Position numbers and translations under genes: made by a program
In this document: positions 1 through 6,883 of the stretch, piece by piece
Position numbering within the stretch: position 1 is the stretch's first letter
Layout of the letters: each line of letters begins with the position of its first letter
NCBI GenBank assembly: GCA_015060685.1
Contig: SUXZ01000001.1
Location: 186,001 to 250,000, forward strand
DNA length: 64,000 nucleotides
DNA from: Mediterranea massiliensis
GTDB lineage: Bacteria > Bacteroidota > Bacteroidia > Bacteroidales > Bacteroidaceae
Direction of reading: 5' to 3'
The notes under the pieces: generated by a model
Seen by the model: the letters and a program-made list of their open reading frames with translations, nothing else
What the model was told of the DNA's origin: nothing
Database searches by the model: none

Positions 1-775
1 GGAAAGCCTGCCCGAAAAATACGAAGGCAAACGCTTTTATCACATTTCAACCGATGAAGTCTATGGTGCATTGACCATGAACCACCCCGAAGGCATCGAA
101 CCTCCGTTCAAAACAGTAGCTTCTTCTGAAGGCCACAAAGCCTACGGTGACGACTTCTTCTACGAGACAACGAAATACAACCCCCATAGCCCCTATAGTG
201 CAGCCAAGGCCAGTAGCGACCACTTCGTGCGCGCCTATCACGACACCTACGGCATGCCCACCATCGTGACCAACTGCAGCAACAACTATGGCCCCTATCA
301 GTTCCCCGAAAAGCTGATACCTTTATTTATTAATAATATCCGAAACAGAAAACCCCTGCCGGTATATGGCAAGGGCGAGAACGTGCGCGACTGGCTCTAT
401 GTAGAAGACCATGCCCGCGCCATCGACGTCATCTTCCACGAAGGCAAGATAGCCGAGACCTACAACATCGGCGGCTTCAACGAATGGAAGAACATCGACC
501 TTATCAAGGTAATGATCAAGACCGTAGATAAGATCCTCGGCAACCCCGAAGGCCACTCGCTCGACCTCATTACCTACGTCACAGATAGATTAGGCCACGA
601 TGCCCGTTATGCCATCGATTCTTCAAAACTACAACGCGAATTAGGTTGGGAACCTTCATTGCAATTCGAAGAAGGCATCGAACGCACCGTCCGTTGGTAC
701 CTCGATAACCAAGAATGGATGGATAATGTCACCAGTGGTGATTACCAGAAGTATTACGATAGCATGTACAAGTAG
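1..775 (+). CDS. rmlB: dTDP-glucose 4,6-dehydratase, 3' part (partial at window edge)
   Basis: Converts dTDP-D-glucose to dTDP-4-keto-6-deoxy-D-glucose, the second step toward dTDP-L-rhamnose and related sugars; cytosolic, NAD-dependent extended SDR. The frame is open from base 2, so the start lies outside the window. The visible 257 codons carry the family segment HISTDEVYG near the beginning and the catalytic Y-x3-K pair in YSAAKAS, followed by a full substrate-binding C-terminus ([18 protein letters not shown]). Family members are about 350-380 residues, so the N-terminal Rossmann part is missing. Nothing follows it in the same operon: a TTAGTG-type repeat comes next, then a gene on the other strand. 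It probably ends an upstream nucleotide-sugar or polysaccharide operon. Confidence 0.95.
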   Translation, partial: ESLPEKYEGKRFYHISTDEVYGALTMNHPEGIEPPFKTVASSEGHKAYGDDFFYETTKYNPHSPYSAAKASSDHFVRAYHDTYGMPTIVTNCSNNYGPYQFPEKLIPLFINNIRNRKPLPVYGKGENVRDWLYVEDHARAIDVIFHEGKIAETYNIGGFNEWKNIDLIKVMIKTVDKILGNPEGHSLDLITYVTDRLGHDARYAIDSSKLQRELGWEPSLQFEEGIERTVRWYLDNQEWMDNVTSGDYQKYYDSMYK

Positions 776-777
776 TG

Positions 778-866
778 TTTTAGTGATTTTGTGTGTTAGT
801 GATATAGCATCTACCACACTAACTAACCACCACACTAACTAACTACCACACTAACTCACACCTCAA
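778..866. repeat. Dispersed TTAGTG hairpin repeat, copy A
   Basis: Units of the form TTAGTGnn run in one direction (778-807), then after a centre reading ATCTACCACAC they run in the opposite orientation (CACTAACTAAC...), so the tract can fold into a long imperfect hairpin. It overlaps the last codon and stop of the amidase gene at 856. Copies with the same centre lie at 1461-1613 and 5151-5274. Confidence 0.75.
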
Positions 867-1284
867 AACAAGGACAATCCTTGCCAGGATCCAATTGATG
901 ATGCCCCACAACACGGGCATGCGGATAATCGATAGCCAACCGATCTAATAATAACTTCAGGCAGATGCGCTGTTGGGGTGTGCGCGTATCGCACGGGCGA
1001 CCGGCATCGTCCAAGCCACCCTCGTAACAGATGCCGATGGAATGTTTGTTATAACCGCGGGCATGTGCCCCCTCCTGGTAGAGGGGGCGACCCGCGTGAA
1101 CCACGCCATCGCGCGTAATGTAGTAGTGATAACCAATGTTGGCAAAGCCCCGGGCACGGTGGTCGCGACGGCAGTCGTCCACGGTGTAACTACGGGAGGC
1201 GCGTGTGGCACTACAATGAATTACTATCAGGTCTATGCGCCGGTACTCCTGGTACTGGCAGCTGTGAAGAATGGCGTTGCTCAA
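856..1284 (-). CDS. N-acetylmuramoyl-L-alanine amidase (Amidase_2 / PGRP fold)
   Basis: A small zinc amidase that cleaves the MurNAc-L-Ala bond of peptidoglycan. In 142 residues it shows the family pattern: the first zinc His in IVIHCSAT (about residue 23), the GYHYYI strand, HSIGICYEGG, and the second zinc site VVGHHQLDPGKDCPCF near the C-terminus with the Cys ligand. There is no signal peptide, as in phage-type and Bacteroides accessory amidases. It sits in the amidase / smalltalk / HU-like cluster common near Bacteroides polysaccharide loci and likely shares its transcript with the two genes upstream on the minus strand. Its role there is unknown; a phage-derived lysis or cell-wall-opening function is a guess. 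Confidence 0.9.
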   Translation of the reverse strand: MSNAILHSCQYQEYRRIDLIVIHCSATRASRSYTVDDCRRDHRARGFANIGYHYYITRDGVVHAGRPLYQEGAHARGYNKHSIGICYEGGLDDAGRPCDTRTPQQRICLKLLLDRLAIDYPHARVVGHHQLDPGKDCPCFEV

Positions 1285-1318
1285 TTTAAATTAAAAGTTG
1301 AAAGTTAAAAATTAAAAA

Positions 1319-1438
1319 TTAAGAATTACAGGCACTGATGCCGAAAGCACTGGCTAATACCGTGGCTACGGCTACAATTACCTTGAGCACAATGCTCAAA
1401 GCTGATGGCTTTTTGGGTTGTTGTTCTGGTTGTTTCAT
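1319..1438 (-). CDS. Smalltalk protein (39-residue hydrophobic peptide)
   Basis: A 39-codon gene starting at the ATG complementary to 1436-1438 and ending TAA at 1319. The peptide begins MKQPEQQPKKPS, continues with one hydrophobic helix (about residues 13-34, LSIVLKVIVAVATVLASAFG) and ends ISACNS. This matches the smalltalk family, which Bacteroides carry between the HU-like gene and the amidase gene, exactly the order here. It is probably a single-pass membrane peptide. Function is unknown; because it sits beside an amidase, a holin-like role is conceivable but unproven. Confidence 0.8.
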   Translation of the reverse strand: MKQPEQQPKKPSALSIVLKVIVAVATVLASAFGISACNS

Positions 1439-1460
1439 TGATTATAAATTTTAATTTGTG

Positions 1461-1613
1461 ATATAGTGAGTTAGTGTGTTAGTGTTTTAGTGATATTGTG
1501 AGTTAGTGATATAGTGTGTTGGTGTTTTAGTGATTTAGTTGTTAGTACTAACTAACTACCACATTAATATCTACCACACCAACTCACCACCACACTAACA
1601 CACTAACATACTA
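1461..1613. repeat. Dispersed TTAGTG hairpin repeat, copy B
   Basis: A 150-base tract between the smalltalk and HU-like genes. TTAGTG/ATAGTG units face one way up to about 1540, then a TACTAACTAACTACC turn and the shared centre ATCTACCACACC, then CACTAACA units in the opposite sense. It has the same architecture as copies at 778-866 and 5151-5274. No gene is visible inside it. Confidence 0.75.
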
Positions 1614-1615
1614 AA

Positions 1616-2128
1616 TTATCCCAACGGATCAAGGACATCATCGCCACTACCGGCATCGCTACCGCCATTGCCGCTGTCGGATGACGAACCGCCACCGGTT
1701 GATGGAGCGGATGAAACCACATCATCCAACTTCACGAACGAGGCACCGGTGATGAGCGAACGGGTGGCCACGGTGCGGTCTGTGTTGCGGGTAGATGACG
1801 GGCGGAAGTTAGTCTTCACGCGGCAGTTCTGGGCGTTCACCTCTTCGGCAGTCTCGGCACCCTTTCCGGTGCTGCGCATCGAGAGCGAGAAGTTACCCAA
1901 TCCGTCGAGCGAAACCGTCTCACTGCTTTGCAGGTGGCGCGTCATCACGGTGATAAGGTTGTCGATGGTGTTCTTCACGTCACCGGGCGAGAGCGAACTC
2001 AGTTCGGCTACCTCGCGGCTCAGTTGGTCCAAGCCTACGTTTCCGGTGGTTACTACTTGAGGGTGAAACAGTTTCTTACCCTCCTTGTTTGGAATGCTTG
2101 CCTTTCGGGCTTTGTAAAGTACTGGCAT
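1616..2128 (-). CDS. HU-family DNA-binding protein with Gly/Ser-rich tail
   Basis: A histone-like protein expected to bend or coat DNA as a dimer. Residues 1-125 form the Bacteroides-type HU domain (the beta-arm region includes VKTNFRPSS), with the N-terminal segment MPVLYKARKASIPNKEG typical of the group found next to amidase and DUF4248 genes. The last 40 residues are a low-complexity Gly/Ser/Asp tail. At 170 residues it is longer than classical HU (about 90). It is transcribed away from the DUF4248 gene, with a shared regulatory region (2278-2418) holding divergent promoters and a 10-bp repeat array. The cellular role is unknown. Confidence 0.85.
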   Translation of the reverse strand: MPVLYKARKASIPNKEGKKLFHPQVVTTGNVGLDQLSREVAELSSLSPGDVKNTIDNLITVMTRHLQSSETVSLDGLGNFSLSMRSTGKGAETAEEVNAQNCRVKTNFRPSSTRNTDRTVATRSLITGASFVKLDDVVSSAPSTGGGSSSDSGNGGSDAGSGDDVLDPLG

Positions 2129-2152
2129 ACGATAATAAATTAAAAATTAATA

Positions 2153-2275
2153 CTAGTGTTTAGTGATTAGTGTTTAGTGTTTAGCCGTTATTTAGTGTTT
2201 AGTATTGCCCTCCGGATGGCTTTTTAATCACTAACCGTTAATCGCTAATCACTAACCGTTGATCACTGATTACAT
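2153..2275. repeat. Dispersed TTAGTG/ATTAGCG repeat tract
   Basis: Leader of the HU-like gene. TAGTGTTTAGTG units on the left and ATCACTAACCGTTAATCGC units on the right are roughly inverse complements, so the tract may fold in the 5' untranslated part of the HU-like mRNA. A short GCCCTCCGGATGGC stem sits at the turn (about 2206-2220). Confidence 0.6.
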
Positions 2276-2277
2276 TG

Positions 2278-2285
2278 CAAAGATA
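2278..2285 (-). promoter_or_regulatory. Promoter -7 box of the HU-like gene
   Basis: The minus strand reads TATCTTTG, an exact match to the Bacteroides TAnnTTTG box, and points toward the HU-like gene. The expected -33 region falls on the first units of the 10-bp repeat array, so a protein bound there could block this promoter. Confidence 0.6.
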
Positions 2286-2300
2286 CAACCTGGCGGAAGG

Positions 2301-2360
2301 GCGTTGTCCACTTATGTCCAGTTATGGCCAGATAAGTCCAAATAAGTCCAGATATGGCCA
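2301..2360. repeat. Six 10-bp direct repeats between divergent promoters
   Basis: Six consecutive 10-base units each end in G(T/G)CCA: gcgttgtcca, cttatgtcca, gttatggcca, gataagtcca, aataagtcca, gatatggcca. The strict 10-base spacing puts every unit on the same face of the helix. The array lies between the minus-strand TATCTTTG (2278-2285) and the plus-strand TATCTTTA (2392-2399), an arrangement expected of a cooperative operator. Confidence 0.75.
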
Positions 2361-2391
2361 GATAATTGTTGCATAATTCATTGATTTTTCG

Positions 2392-2399
2392 TATCTTTA
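2392..2399 (+). promoter_or_regulatory. Promoter -7 box of the DUF4248 gene
   Basis: TATCTTTA, one base off the Bacteroides TAnnTTTG box, 20 bases before the DUF4248 start codon. ATTCATTG upstream is only a weak -33 candidate because its spacing is short. Confidence 0.5.
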
Positions 2400-2418
2400 C
2401 AGAAAATACGGATTACCA

Positions 2419-2601
2419 ATGAAAGCAATGATGAAATACGAATTAGCGATGAAAGCTGGTGTCAGCTATCGCACCTTCAGCCGTTGGCTTGTACAGAACA
2501 AGGAAGAGTTGGCTAAGCATGGGCTACAACCCGGCATGCGAATACTTCCACCCCGTGTAGTGGAATACATCTGTGAGAAATATGGAATTAGTGATAAGTG
2601 A
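2419..2601 (+). CDS. DUF4248 small DNA-binding-like protein
   Basis: A 60-residue protein of the DUF4248 family, widespread in Bacteroides and usually placed divergently from HU-like genes as here. It has a predicted helix-turn-helix (KAGVSYRTFSRWLVQNKEE, residues 12-30) followed by the conserved motif LPPRVVEYICEKYG (44-57). The fold resembles small excisionase or MerR-like regulators. The start at 2419 is 20 bases past a clear promoter box and near the end of a 10-bp repeat array that could be its own operator; that link is inference. Confidence 0.8.
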   Translation: MKAMMKYELAMKAGVSYRTFSRWLVQNKEELAKHGLQPGMRILPPRVVEYICEKYGISDK

Positions 2602-2652
2602 TTAGCGTTTAGCGATTAGTGGTTAACGTTTAGCGATTAGTGGTTAACGTTA
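2599..2652. repeat. Tandem ATTAGCG/GGTTAACGTT repeat
   Basis: TTTAGCGATTAGTGGTTAACG occurs twice in tandem with a partial third unit, beginning at the stop codon of the DUF4248 gene. It belongs to the same low-complexity family as the TTAGTG tracts. Confidence 0.6.
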
Positions 2653-2723
2653 AACACAACAAAAATAACATTCAATATTAGGATATTTCCCTAATAATAT
2701 GTTTCTTTGCAAAAAATAGAAAA

Positions 2724-2921
2724 ATGGCAAAAAACAAATCATATATTAATAGCGAGACTGAAAAGGATGTTATAGCATCCGAACCGGTTGTTACTTATGG
2801 TGCCGTAAGAGATATTTCAATAAACACCATTGCAAAATCATGCGACAATATTAATCAAGCTATTACAGGGGAAGAATTATTGAATCGCCTTCGTCCTCGC
2901 ATTAAATCATTGTTTGCATGA
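2724..2921 (+). CDS. Putative antitoxin of TA-like pair 1
   Basis: A 65-residue, charged protein with no clear domain. Its stop overlaps the ATG of the next gene by four bases (ATGA), the coupling usual for toxin-antitoxin pairs. A box reading TTTCTTTG lies about 20 bases upstream (2702-2709), so the pair probably has its own promoter. The C-terminal GEELLNRLRPRIKSLFA segment looks like the toxin-contacting helix of RelB/ParD-type antitoxins. I do not recognise a named family; the call rests on gene order and the partner. Confidence 0.55.
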   Translation: MAKNKSYINSETEKDVIASEPVVTYGAVRDISINTIAKSCDNINQAITGEELLNRLRPRIKSLFA

Positions 2922-3235
2922 AAGTCCTTTTTACACCAGAAGTTGAGGACGATCTGTTCGAACTAATCAGTTTGCTTGTTGATAAAGGGTATTTAGGTAC
3001 TTATGAATTTGCCATTTCATACGTTGAAGATATAATATTCGATATCCAAGCTAATATTCATACCAAATTAAAGAAGAAAGCCCCTTCATATTTTGATAGA
3101 TTCGGTACGGATATGTCATATATCACATATCAGAGAAATACAAATACTACTTGGTATATATTCTTCTCTATAATTGATGATGCATATCTGATTAAGTACA
3201 TTACTAACAATCATGTAGTCGCTCATTATTTATAA
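2918..3235 (+). CDS. RelE/ParE-like toxin of TA-like pair 1
   Basis: A 105-residue protein beginning MKVLFTPEVEDDLFELISLL, the usual strand-helix opening of RelE/ParE toxins, and ending with a strand-rich half (TWYIFFSIIDDAYLIKYITNN) like the toxin core. If active it would act on mRNA at the ribosome or on gyrase; which cannot be told from sequence. It is translationally coupled to the upstream small gene. A distant relative lies at 32331-32648 (MKVLIDNSVHLAIQDF opening, similar length and ending). Confidence 0.6.
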   Translation: MKVLFTPEVEDDLFELISLLVDKGYLGTYEFAISYVEDIIFDIQANIHTKLKKKAPSYFDRFGTDMSYITYQRNTNTTWYIFFSIIDDAYLIKYITNNHVVAHYL

Positions 3236-3270
3236 CTACCCCTTTGTAGGGATACAAATTGCGTCCGCGT

Positions 3271-3336
3271 GACCAACAAACACTTCACGGCTGACGAACA
3301 AATACTTCAGCCGAGAGGAACAAATAGTTCAGAAAT
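3271..3336. repeat. Three 22-bp direct repeats (iteron-like)
   Basis: Three adjoining 22-base units starting at 3271, 3293 and 3315, with the consensus GAcgAACAAAtActTCAgccg. They stand immediately before an inverted pair (3342-3358 and 3457-3473) that encloses very AT-rich DNA. The spacing and composition recall iterons at the replication origins of small elements. No gene lies in 3236-3475. Confidence 0.65.
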
Positions 3337-3341
3337 GGTAG

Positions 3342-3473
3342 TTATGACACTCATGACAGCAGAATTCATAACTTCACATAGAATAATTAAATAATTAAAA
3401 TTAATTTTATAAATCATAATTAATTATTTTTTCCAATAGAAACTCAAGAAAACAGGTGTCATAAGTGTCATAA
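3342..3473. other. Inverted 17-bp repeats around AT-rich core; candidate replication origin
   Basis: The left arm (3342-3358) reads ttatgacactcatgaca; the right arm (3457-3473) reads tgtcataagtgtcataa, its inverse complement with one mismatch. Each arm is itself a tandem of TATGACAC-like units. The 98 bases between them are nearly all A and T in the central part (3365-3440). The right arm touches the stop codon of the VapE-type primase/helicase gene. Origin function is inference from layout. Confidence 0.45.
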
Positions 3474-3475
3474 AC

Positions 3476-5146
3476 TTAATCGGAATTACTTTCCAAAGCC
3501 TGACGCCTCTGGCGTATTTTAATCTCTTCGCCATTGAGAATCACCACGTTCCATCCACGAGCCAAATAAGTTCTTCGTCTTTCGAAACCCAACTTATTCA
3601 TGGCAAACGCAATGTTTTTGGATAATAACGGTGTTTTGATGTAGCTGTTTATCAGCTCCACGATGCGTGTGGCGGTGAGGAACTCGCCTGTTTCCGTGCC
3701 ATAGGGCTTGCGGAAGTAGGTCAGGATAAGCTCCTCTTCAAGGTTCGGCTCTTCGAACTGGCGGTTGTGTTCGGCCAACTCGGCATTGTCTTCGTCGGTA
3801 AACCAGTAGCAGAAACCATCGCGCCATAGGGCATACGCCTGGCTGTACAGCCCGGTGTAGTTGAAGGGACGCTGCACGGGCGAGTCGATGCTCTCCACCA
3901 CGAACGGCAGCCAACGGCGGTTGCCGGTGGGATCGTTCAGGAACTGCGGGTTGTTGCCCGTGCCACAGAACGAGGCGATGTGCGGACGACGCTCCTTGTG
4001 ACGGCCATATACGGCACGCTCGTTCATGTAGTGTTGCGAGGTGATGGCTTTCAGTTGGTTCACCTCCGAGGGGCGCATGTGGTCCAGCTCTTCAAGGGCA
4101 ACGAGGCCCATCTCGGTCAGTTCTAATTTGTCGTCCTTGCTCAGCCGCTGGGCGAAGTTGCGTGCCGAGAAGTAGGACTGCAGTTCGGGCGGCAGCAGCA
4201 TGCGCATGAAGGTGCTTTTGTAGATGCCTTGCCGGCCGATGTAGGTCAGGATTTCGTGGTTCACCACATCCTCTAACCAGGTGGGTAGCATGGCCACGAA
4301 CCACTTCTTGAAGAAACGGTTGTGCAGCGACTGTTCGCAACTGCTGACGTGGACATAGTTGGCTAATTGCTCGATGTAGTCCACCCCATCCCACTGCGGC
4401 AGGTTCATCAGGTACGAGCGGAAGGGATTAAATTGCGGATAGAAGTCGCTGTTCATCACCGCCCGCAGGTCGTTGATGTTCATGCGCAGGTTTGTTTCGG
4501 TGCAGAAGCGGCAGTAGAGCGAGTTGTCCATCGTGTCGGTCATCTCCGTCCACACATCCTTTTCGGCATCATACAGCTCCTGCTTGCGGGTGATGACATT
4601 GTGACGAATACGGATATCGCGCTCCTTCAGGAACTCCTGGATACGCAAGACGGTGGCCACCTCTACCCTATCCGATTTCCGGTATAGCTTTCGCGAAGCA
4701 TGCTCCTCTGTCCGTGTATAGCACGAACGCACGATGCCCACTACCCGTTCGCGGCCATAGTCGGCAAACTCGTTGGAGGCCCACTCCTCCACCTCCTGTT
4801 GCGCCACGCCGTATCGGTTCAGCATGTAGCACGCCTGCATAATGTACTCGTTGTGATGCCCCGGCATATAAACAATGCCCCGATTGGAAAGTTCGTCGAA
4901 CACCGCCTCCAATACATCGTTCAAGGCATATTGTTTTTTGCCCTTCGGTCGCCCCGGTCGTTTCTTCTCCGGTAGCGATACTTCGAACGGCGTAGCTTCC
5001 GGTCGGAAAAACACCTCTGTGTCGTGTGCCATCCCCGACAACCGTGTAGCATTCTTGCACTGCTCGTCGGCCGGCAACCCAACCAACTCAGCATAATACG
5101 CATTCCCCTGTTGGAATGCTACTTGATATAACTTTGATAAATCCAT
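3476..5146 (-). CDS. VapE/VirE-type primase-helicase ATPase (C-terminal part of a split gene)
   Basis: A 556-residue P-loop ATPase of the virulence-associated E family, related to replication helicases of phage-like satellites. It shows a Walker A GRQGIYKST at residues 304-312, an acidic Walker B-like LVALEELD near 350, and the NDPTGNRRWLPF sensor segment. Residues 61-71 (KKRPGRPKGKK) form an AT-hook-like patch. Its first 45 residues (LYQVAFQQGNAYYAELVG, then CKNATRLSG) match the stretch that in intact relatives links the BT4734-like N-terminal domain to the ATPase. Here that domain lies separately at 5262-5657 beyond a hairpin repeat, so this start is probably secondary and activity is uncertain. 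Confidence 0.85.
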   Translation of the reverse strand: MDLSKLYQVAFQQGNAYYAELVGLPADEQCKNATRLSGMAHDTEVFFRPEATPFEVSLPEKKRPGRPKGKKQYALNDVLEAVFDELSNRGIVYMPGHHNEYIMQACYMLNRYGVAQQEVEEWASNEFADYGRERVVGIVRSCYTRTEEHASRKLYRKSDRVEVATVLRIQEFLKERDIRIRHNVITRKQELYDAEKDVWTEMTDTMDNSLYCRFCTETNLRMNINDLRAVMNSDFYPQFNPFRSYLMNLPQWDGVDYIEQLANYVHVSSCEQSLHNRFFKKWFVAMLPTWLEDVVNHEILTYIGRQGIYKSTFMRMLLPPELQSYFSARNFAQRLSKDDKLELTEMGLVALEELDHMRPSEVNQLKAITSQHYMNERAVYGRHKERRPHIASFCGTGNNPQFLNDPTGNRRWLPFVVESIDSPVQRPFNYTGLYSQAYALWRDGFCYWFTDEDNAELAEHNRQFEEPNLEEELILTYFRKPYGTETGEFLTATRIVELINSYIKTPLLSKNIAFAMNKLGFERRRTYLARGWNVVILNGEEIKIRQRRQALESNSD

Positions 5147-5150
5147 GATT

Positions 5151-5274
5151 TAAGTGATTTAGTGATTTAGTGTTTTAGTGAGTTAGTGATATAGTGAGTT
5201 AGTGATATAGTGAGTTAGTGTGTTGGTGATTTAGTATCTACCACACCATCTTACTAACTAACTACCACACTACC
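5151..5274. repeat. Dispersed TTAGTG hairpin repeat, copy C (splits the VapE gene)
   Basis: TTAGTG/ATAGTG units (5151-5235), the centre TATCTACCACACC, then ACTAACTAACTACCACAC in the inverted sense. The stop codon of the upstream BT4734-like fragment (5262-5264) is supplied by the repeat, and the VapE fragment restarts a few bases past its other end in a different frame. Confidence 0.75.
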
Positions 5275-5657
5275 TTAAACACTACTCTAATTCCAGTATT
5301 TGAAATTGTCCGATACGCAAGCAACGTGTGCTCATCCTGGCAGATAGCCTGAAACACCTCCTCCATTCGTTCCGGAGGAACATCATCGAAATCAACCATC
5401 GAAAGCCCCGTCCATTCCTCGATGGACTGCACCCCCTTTCCCCCGTTGAAACGCACTGCCACCGCAAAGCACGGCGCACACTGTTTCTCCTGTTTGGCAG
5501 CCTTCTCGTTACCCAGTTTCAGGTACCGACGATGGTTCTCGGTTAGCACTTGCAGTCGTTTATCGCTGCGTATCATCTCCACCACCTGTAGCAAGGTGAT
5601 CTGCTTCGGCGTTTTGTCCAAAAAGCCGTTGAAAAAAGATAGTTTCAAATTCTCCAT
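5262..5657 (-). pseudogene. BT4734-like (VirE_N) domain fragment
   Basis: 131 residues from the ATG at 5657: MENLKLSFFNGF, then the domain core GLSMVDFDDVPPERMEEV and RTISNTGIRVVFKV. Such domains normally precede a VapE ATPase in one polypeptide. The frame runs into repeat copy C just after FKV and stops five codons later, while the continuation expected in relatives (LYQVAFQQGNAYYA) appears at 5146 in another frame. I read this as the N-terminal piece of one gene broken by repeat insertion; it could still be made as a separate domain. Farther upstream in-frame codons to 5720 lie across the promoter/palindrome region and are unlikely to be translated. Confidence 0.65.
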
Positions 5658-5705
5658 GGCATTAAAGCTAAAAGTTTGCCACAAAGAAAGAAATAACCAA
5701 ATTAT

Positions 5706-5733
5706 CCATGATACAAACATGTCTGTATCATGG
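5706..5733. promoter_or_regulatory. 10-bp perfect palindrome between divergent genes (operator candidate)
   Basis: ccatgataca at 5706-5715 and tgtatcatgg at 5724-5733 are perfect inverse complements, separated by 8 bases (aacatgtc). The site lies about 50 bases upstream of the BT4734-like gene on the minus strand and 30 bases upstream of the small HTH gene on the plus strand, a typical place for a repressor controlling both. Confidence 0.6.
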
Positions 5734-5762
5734 CAGAATAATTAACCATAATTAACACCCTT

Positions 5763-5986
5763 ATGAAAACCAAAAATTATTCATTCTCCGAACATGGCAA
5801 GGCCATCGACGCACTGCGTAAAAGCCTTGGCATCACTCAACGCGAAATCGCCGCCGAGTGTCACATCAGCCTAACTACGTACCAACAGGTCCTTTTAGGC
5901 AAGATATAAGAATCAGTTATTACATCCGCATCCTGCGCTACCTGAACGACCAGGCAGAACCGGAGCAGCGGATAACAATACAGTAG
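5763..5986 (+). pseudogene. Small Cro/CI-type HTH regulator, frameshifted
   Basis: From the ATG at 5763 the frame encodes 48 residues including a canonical helix-turn-helix (LGITQREIAAECHISLTTYQ, residues 22-41) and stops at 5907-5909. In another frame the sequence continues without a break as RISYYIRILRYLNDQAEP... to a stop at 5984-5986, which is how such regulators normally end. Removing two bases from the GATATAAG run (a likely TA duplication) would restore one 70-75 residue protein. It lies next to a perfect palindrome and opposite the split VapE gene, so it may be the decayed control gene of that element. A true short form cannot be ruled out. Confidence 0.6.
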
Positions 5987-6087
5987 GGATTTCTATTATT
6001 GAATTTGTTTAAATAATCTTGATTCATTAGGAACTTCCAGAAATAATTTGTTTCTTTGTGGTGAGTTAAACTAAAAGAGATTGGAGA

Positions 6088-6357
6088 ATGGCAACGATAA
6101 TGAATTTTTCAGAGCAATCTATTTCTACTATTGATGCTCTTTGGACATTGATTCAAAGTCAAAAGGTTGGCGTACGTAAAGCGTTATTGAAACGCTTTTT
6201 GGAAGAAGATATGTATGCTGATGATATTGCACGTCAGCAAGCCTATATTTGCAATACGATAGAGAAAGGATGGAAAGATGTTCAAACTTCTATCCAGAAT
6301 GGAAAGCCTTTGAAATCAGCCGATGATTTGTTGTCAGAACTAAGAGCCATCAAATAA
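6088..6357 (+). CDS. Putative antitoxin of TA-like pair 2
   Basis: An 89-residue helical protein with the central motif KVGVRKALLKRFLEE and a C-terminal half (DVQTSIQNGKPLKSADDLLSE) of the kind seen in Bacteroides antitoxin-like proteins that precede a RelE-type partner. It starts about 30 bases after a TTTCTTTG box (6050-6057). Its stop shares one base with the next start (TAATG), so the two genes are translationally coupled. The family name is not recognised with certainty. Confidence 0.6.
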   Translation: MATIMNFSEQSISTIDALWTLIQSQKVGVRKALLKRFLEEDMYADDIARQQAYICNTIEKGWKDVQTSIQNGKPLKSADDLLSELRAIK

Positions 6358-6695
6358 TGAATGTTATTGTAAAAGTCTCCGAAGAGTTTGTACGACAAGC
6401 TAAACGTTTTACCAAAAAATATAAAACGTTTGTGGATGATTTTGCTTCTTTCTTGATAAGTATTAAGGAAAATCCCTTTCAAGGCGTAGATTTAGGTGGA
6501 GGCAAACGTAAAATACGAATGGCCGTATCTTCAAAAGGAAAAGGTAAAAGTGGAGGTTTACGTGTCATAACATTTAACGTCCAAACAATAGACAATGAAT
6601 GCTTCCTTGTTAATCTGATAACACTTTATGATAAAAATGAAATAAGCAATGTAAGCGATAAATATATAAATCAAATCATAAAGAACTTAAAGTAA
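6357..6695 (+). CDS. RelE/HigB-like toxin of TA-like pair 2
   Basis: A 112-residue basic protein. Opening VKVSEEFVRQAKRFTKKY and the central GVDLGGGKRKIRMAVSSKGKGKSGGLRVITF segment fit the RelE/HigB fold: a helical hairpin, then a beta sheet with the basic RNA-binding patch, ending in LVNLITLYDKNE. If functional it should cut mRNA. It is coupled to the upstream gene. Such pairs are common in Bacteroides accessory DNA. Confidence 0.7.
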   Translation: MNVIVKVSEEFVRQAKRFTKKYKTFVDDFASFLISIKENPFQGVDLGGGKRKIRMAVSSKGKGKSGGLRVITFNVQTIDNECFLVNLITLYDKNEISNVSDKYINQIIKNLK

Positions 6696-6883
6696 CCCTT
6701 ACCCCTACTCTCACCAATAGTTGCAGCACAAAGAGAACTATCGGCCTTTAACTCCCGATAACTCCCTTTAACTCCAAACAAGTAGGGACATTGCATGCAG
6801 TGTCCATTAATTGCTGTACCCTGTAAGGACGCGGCATGACCGCTAACACACCAACACACTACCACACCAACTCACTTACTTTC

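Noticed and set aside
1461..5274. TTAGTG tracts as a possible CRISPR array
   Set aside because: Units are 6-16 bases, with no unique spacers and no cas genes nearby; they are low-complexity hairpin repeats.
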